This document shows, piece after piece, positions 31,016 through 32,126 of a stretch of 32,126 nucleotides of DNA. Where the stretch lies: the NCBI GenBank assembly GCA_964493075.1, contig CAZBNU010000023.1, positions 1 to 32,126 of the forward strand, written 5' to 3'. This DNA is from SLFT01 sp964493075. Lineage in GTDB: Bacteria > Hydrogenedentota > Hydrogenedentia > Hydrogenedentales > CAITNO01. How positions within the stretch are numbered: position 1 is the stretch's first letter; each line of letters begins with the position of its first letter. The translations under genes were made by a program, and so were the position numbers. The notes under the pieces are model-generated. The model saw only the letters and a program-made list of their open reading frames with translations. It was not told where the DNA came from and searched no databases.

Positions 31016-31060
31016 GTTGCGCGCCCACAGTGTACCACGTTGTTCCTGTGGGCGCGCAAC
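31016..31060. repeat. Perfect 15-bp GC-rich inverted repeat
   Basis: Arms 31016-31030 and 31046-31060 (GTTGCGCGCCCACAG and its complement) enclose 15 bases. No T-run follows on either strand, so it is not an obvious terminator. Confidence 0.8.
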
Positions 31061-31072
31061 TGCTCAAAAAAT

Positions 31073-31101
31073 GGGGACTGGCACAAGCGACGTAGGAGAC
31101 G
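31073..31101 (+). repeat. 29-nt direct repeat, left copy
   Basis: The stretch starting GGGGACTGGCACAAGCGACG is identical at 28 of 29 bases to 32098-32126. The two copies flank the holin-like and M15 peptidase genes in the same orientation. Confidence 0.82.
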
Positions 31102-31118
31102 AGCCTGTACCTATTTTT

Positions 31119-31481
31119 TTAGGCGGCCTTGAGTTTCTTCACCAGCCGGCTGATCCACAGGTTCAGGAAGTCTGCGCCCAGCTCGCGCACCAGGTCAATG
31201 CCCTGGGCACGCGCGATTTCGATGGCGTGTGTACGCGCAAAATCGCGGGCATTCTCCTGCTCCTCCGGGGTGAGCCCGTCGCCTGCTTCCTTCAAAGCGC
31301 GCACATACTCGCGGTATACCTCCTCCACGGCGGCTTCGAGGGCAAGCAGCGCTTTCTTGTAGCGGCGTCTCTTCAGCGCCCTGAACCAGGCACTCGCCTT
31401 CATCAGCGACCACACGCCGCCAATAAGGGTGACGCCGAGGGTCATCACGGTTTCCGATGTAAGTACATCCAGCATGTTCAT
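31119..31481 (-). CDS. Holin-like small membrane protein (phage LLH-holin type suggested)
   Basis: 120 residues. One N-terminal transmembrane segment (about 11-28: VMTLGVTLIGGVWSLMKA), then a basic stretch (FRALKRRRYKK) and a long charged helix ending in LTPEEQENARDFARTHAIEIARAQGIDLVRELGADFLNLWISRLVKKL. This layout and the LTPEE...A.EIA..QG.DL pattern resemble LLH-type phage holins. AAGGAGG eight bases before ATG 31481 fixes the start and excludes the frame to 31529. Its partner upstream is a cell-wall peptidase, so a two-gene lysis cassette is plausible. Confidence 0.65.
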   Translation of the reverse strand: MNMLDVLTSETVMTLGVTLIGGVWSLMKASAWFRALKRRRYKKALLALEAAVEEVYREYVRALKEAGDGLTPEEQENARDFARTHAIEIARAQGIDLVRELGADFLNLWISRLVKKLKAA

Positions 31482-31546
31482 TGTGGTTCCTCCTTGTTGT
31501 GGGTTGAAAAAAAGGGACTGGTAAAGCACCTACGCTCCCCGTTCCC

Positions 31547-31574
31547 AATTGTCAATTATCAATTATCAATTTCC
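31547..31574. repeat. Four-unit 7-nt AATTATC array
   Basis: Units AATTGTC, AATTATC, AATTATC and AATTTCC run in tandem and encode the end of the M15 gene (IIDN and stop) on the minus strand. Confidence 0.7.
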
Positions 31575-32019
31575 TCATGTCCGCATGCACGTGGCCGTCC
31601 TTGTAGTCATCCTTCACAAAATCAAAGTGCTGACGGCACAGGGCGCCAAGCACTTTCTGGGGCACACGGGTGCGGTTACGCGCAATTACAGCGACCAGAT
31701 CCACCGCGATGCCGCCGAATTCCGCCAGGTGTTTTGAACGCCGTGCCACGCTACCGCCTTCATCGGTCCAGCCATACCGCGCCGCGATCCGTTTCAAGTC
31801 CTCCGGCGTGCGCACAGCATCGGTGATCAGAATCCACACTTCCTCGCCGTATCTTGTACACAGATCGCGTCGCGTCTTTTCCAGCGACAACAGCACACTC
31901 GCATGCACCATGGCGAGACCGTCACGGTTCTCGAATTCCCGCAGTTTGAAATGACTCACAGATTCCCCGTCAAGCAGGGTCAGCAGCGGGATGTTGTTGC
32001 GGTCGGGAATGGGGTTCAT
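31552..32019 (-). CDS. M15-family peptidase (D-Ala-D-Ala carboxypeptidase / endolysin-like)
   Basis: 155 residues matching the peptidase M15A_3 type: HFKLREFENRDG near the N-terminus, ILITDAVRTPEDLKRIA, then the zinc-site block RRSKHLAEFGGIAVDL (about 102-117; His and Asp ligands) and the third ligand region HVHADMR near 142-148. Such enzymes cut peptidoglycan peptides and are common as phage endolysins and tail lysins. No signal peptide, consistent with holin-assisted release. AAAGGAAA before ATG 32019 sets the start. The holin-like gene follows 70 bases downstream. Confidence 0.8.
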   Translation of the reverse strand: MNPIPDRNNIPLLTLLDGESVSHFKLREFENRDGLAMVHASVLLSLEKTRRDLCTRYGEEVWILITDAVRTPEDLKRIAARYGWTDEGGSVARRSKHLAEFGGIAVDLVAVIARNRTRVPQKVLGALCRQHFDFVKDDYKDGHVHADMRKLIIDN

Positions 32020-32042
32020 AGTCGTTTCCTTTCACAGTAGTT

Positions 32043-32078
32043 AAGGGACAAAAAGGACGCAAGGGACAAAAGGTAGGG
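32043..32078. repeat. Four-unit 9-nt array upstream of the M15 gene
   Basis: Four purine-strand units of the same family as at 21865 and 23501 (AAGGGACAA and variants). Confidence 0.75.
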
Positions 32079-32097
32079 AACAAACGTTTGCGAAAAC

Positions 32098-32126
32098 GGG
32101 GACTGGCACAAGCGACGCAGGAGACG
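32098..32126 (+). repeat. 29-nt direct repeat, right copy (touches the window edge)
   Basis: 28 of 29 bases match 31073-31101; the repeat may continue past the window end. Confidence 0.8.

Noticed and set aside
31016..31060. Terminator call for the 15-bp inverted repeat
   Set aside because: No T-run follows on either strand and it lies upstream of the symporter gene rather than after a gene end in the expected place.

Overview
This 32 kb window is a chromosomal segment from a Gram-negative, probably anaerobic bacterium. The outer membrane is implied by two Tol-Pal lipoproteins, two further lipoproteins and type IV pilin-like genes. Anaerobic life is implied by two radical SAM enzymes, two NifX-type cofactor-carrier proteins, a DsrE protein and a sigma54-controlled redox cluster. 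I cannot name the lineage: no rRNA or other phylogenetic marker gene is present. The many short intergenic repeats and the mixed gene content would suit an uncultured deep-branching phylum, but that is only a guess.

Layout. 1-351: start of a BadF-type sugar kinase, cut by the left edge. 528-2081: cpoB and pal (minus strand). 2380-9999: one compact eleven-gene minus-strand operon. In transcription order it encodes a NifX-like protein, a PNPOx-like protein, an FmdB zinc ribbon, a NifX-ferredoxin fusion, a DsrE protein, a SAM methyltransferase, a HydG-like radical SAM enzyme, an unknown 109-residue protein, a PLP C-S enzyme, an MBL-fold hydrolase and a COG0731-type radical SAM protein. Divergent from it (10179-11549) is a sigma54 enhancer-binding regulator with a Cys-rich PAS domain. 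The shared intergenic region holds a 22-nt near-perfect inverted repeat. A half-site of that repeat recurs about 100 bases upstream of a clear sigma54 promoter (11660-11675). That promoter drives a previously uncalled 47-codon small ORF and a CoA-disulfide-reductase-like flavoprotein, with a DUF89 protein following. A second sigma54 promoter (14423-14438) precedes a peroxiredoxin. The arrangement recalls the anaerobe-specific Orange Protein (ORP) system of Desulfovibrio, which also has NifX-like proteins, divergent operons and a cognate sigma54 activator. The HydG homologue, whose second auxiliary-cluster cysteine is Gly, makes this version unusual.

15341-19699: TrmO-like protein, pyruvoyl arginine decarboxylase, an FHA-GAF-SpoIIE phosphatase coupled to an RsbW-like kinase, and a TauE/SafE permease. 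19909-21811: a small unknown protein, a 3D-domain lipoprotein and a lipoprotein esterase. 22021-25112: a lone phage-type terminase large subunit, then a nucleotidyltransferase/winged-helix pair that may be a toxin-antitoxin or defence unit. 25323-29765: pilin operon (PilV-, PilW- and PilX-like proteins, the last with a CXXCH motif) plus a HEAT-repeat protein. 29982-30914: a bile-acid:sodium-symporter-family protein. 31119-32019: a holin-like protein and an M15 peptidase, lying between two 29-nt direct repeats.

From about 21.8 kb rightwards the intergenic DNA is full of short tandem arrays: five separate sets of exactly four 9-nt GTCCCTT-type units and one five-unit GTCCAT-type array. They tend to border the phage-like genes.
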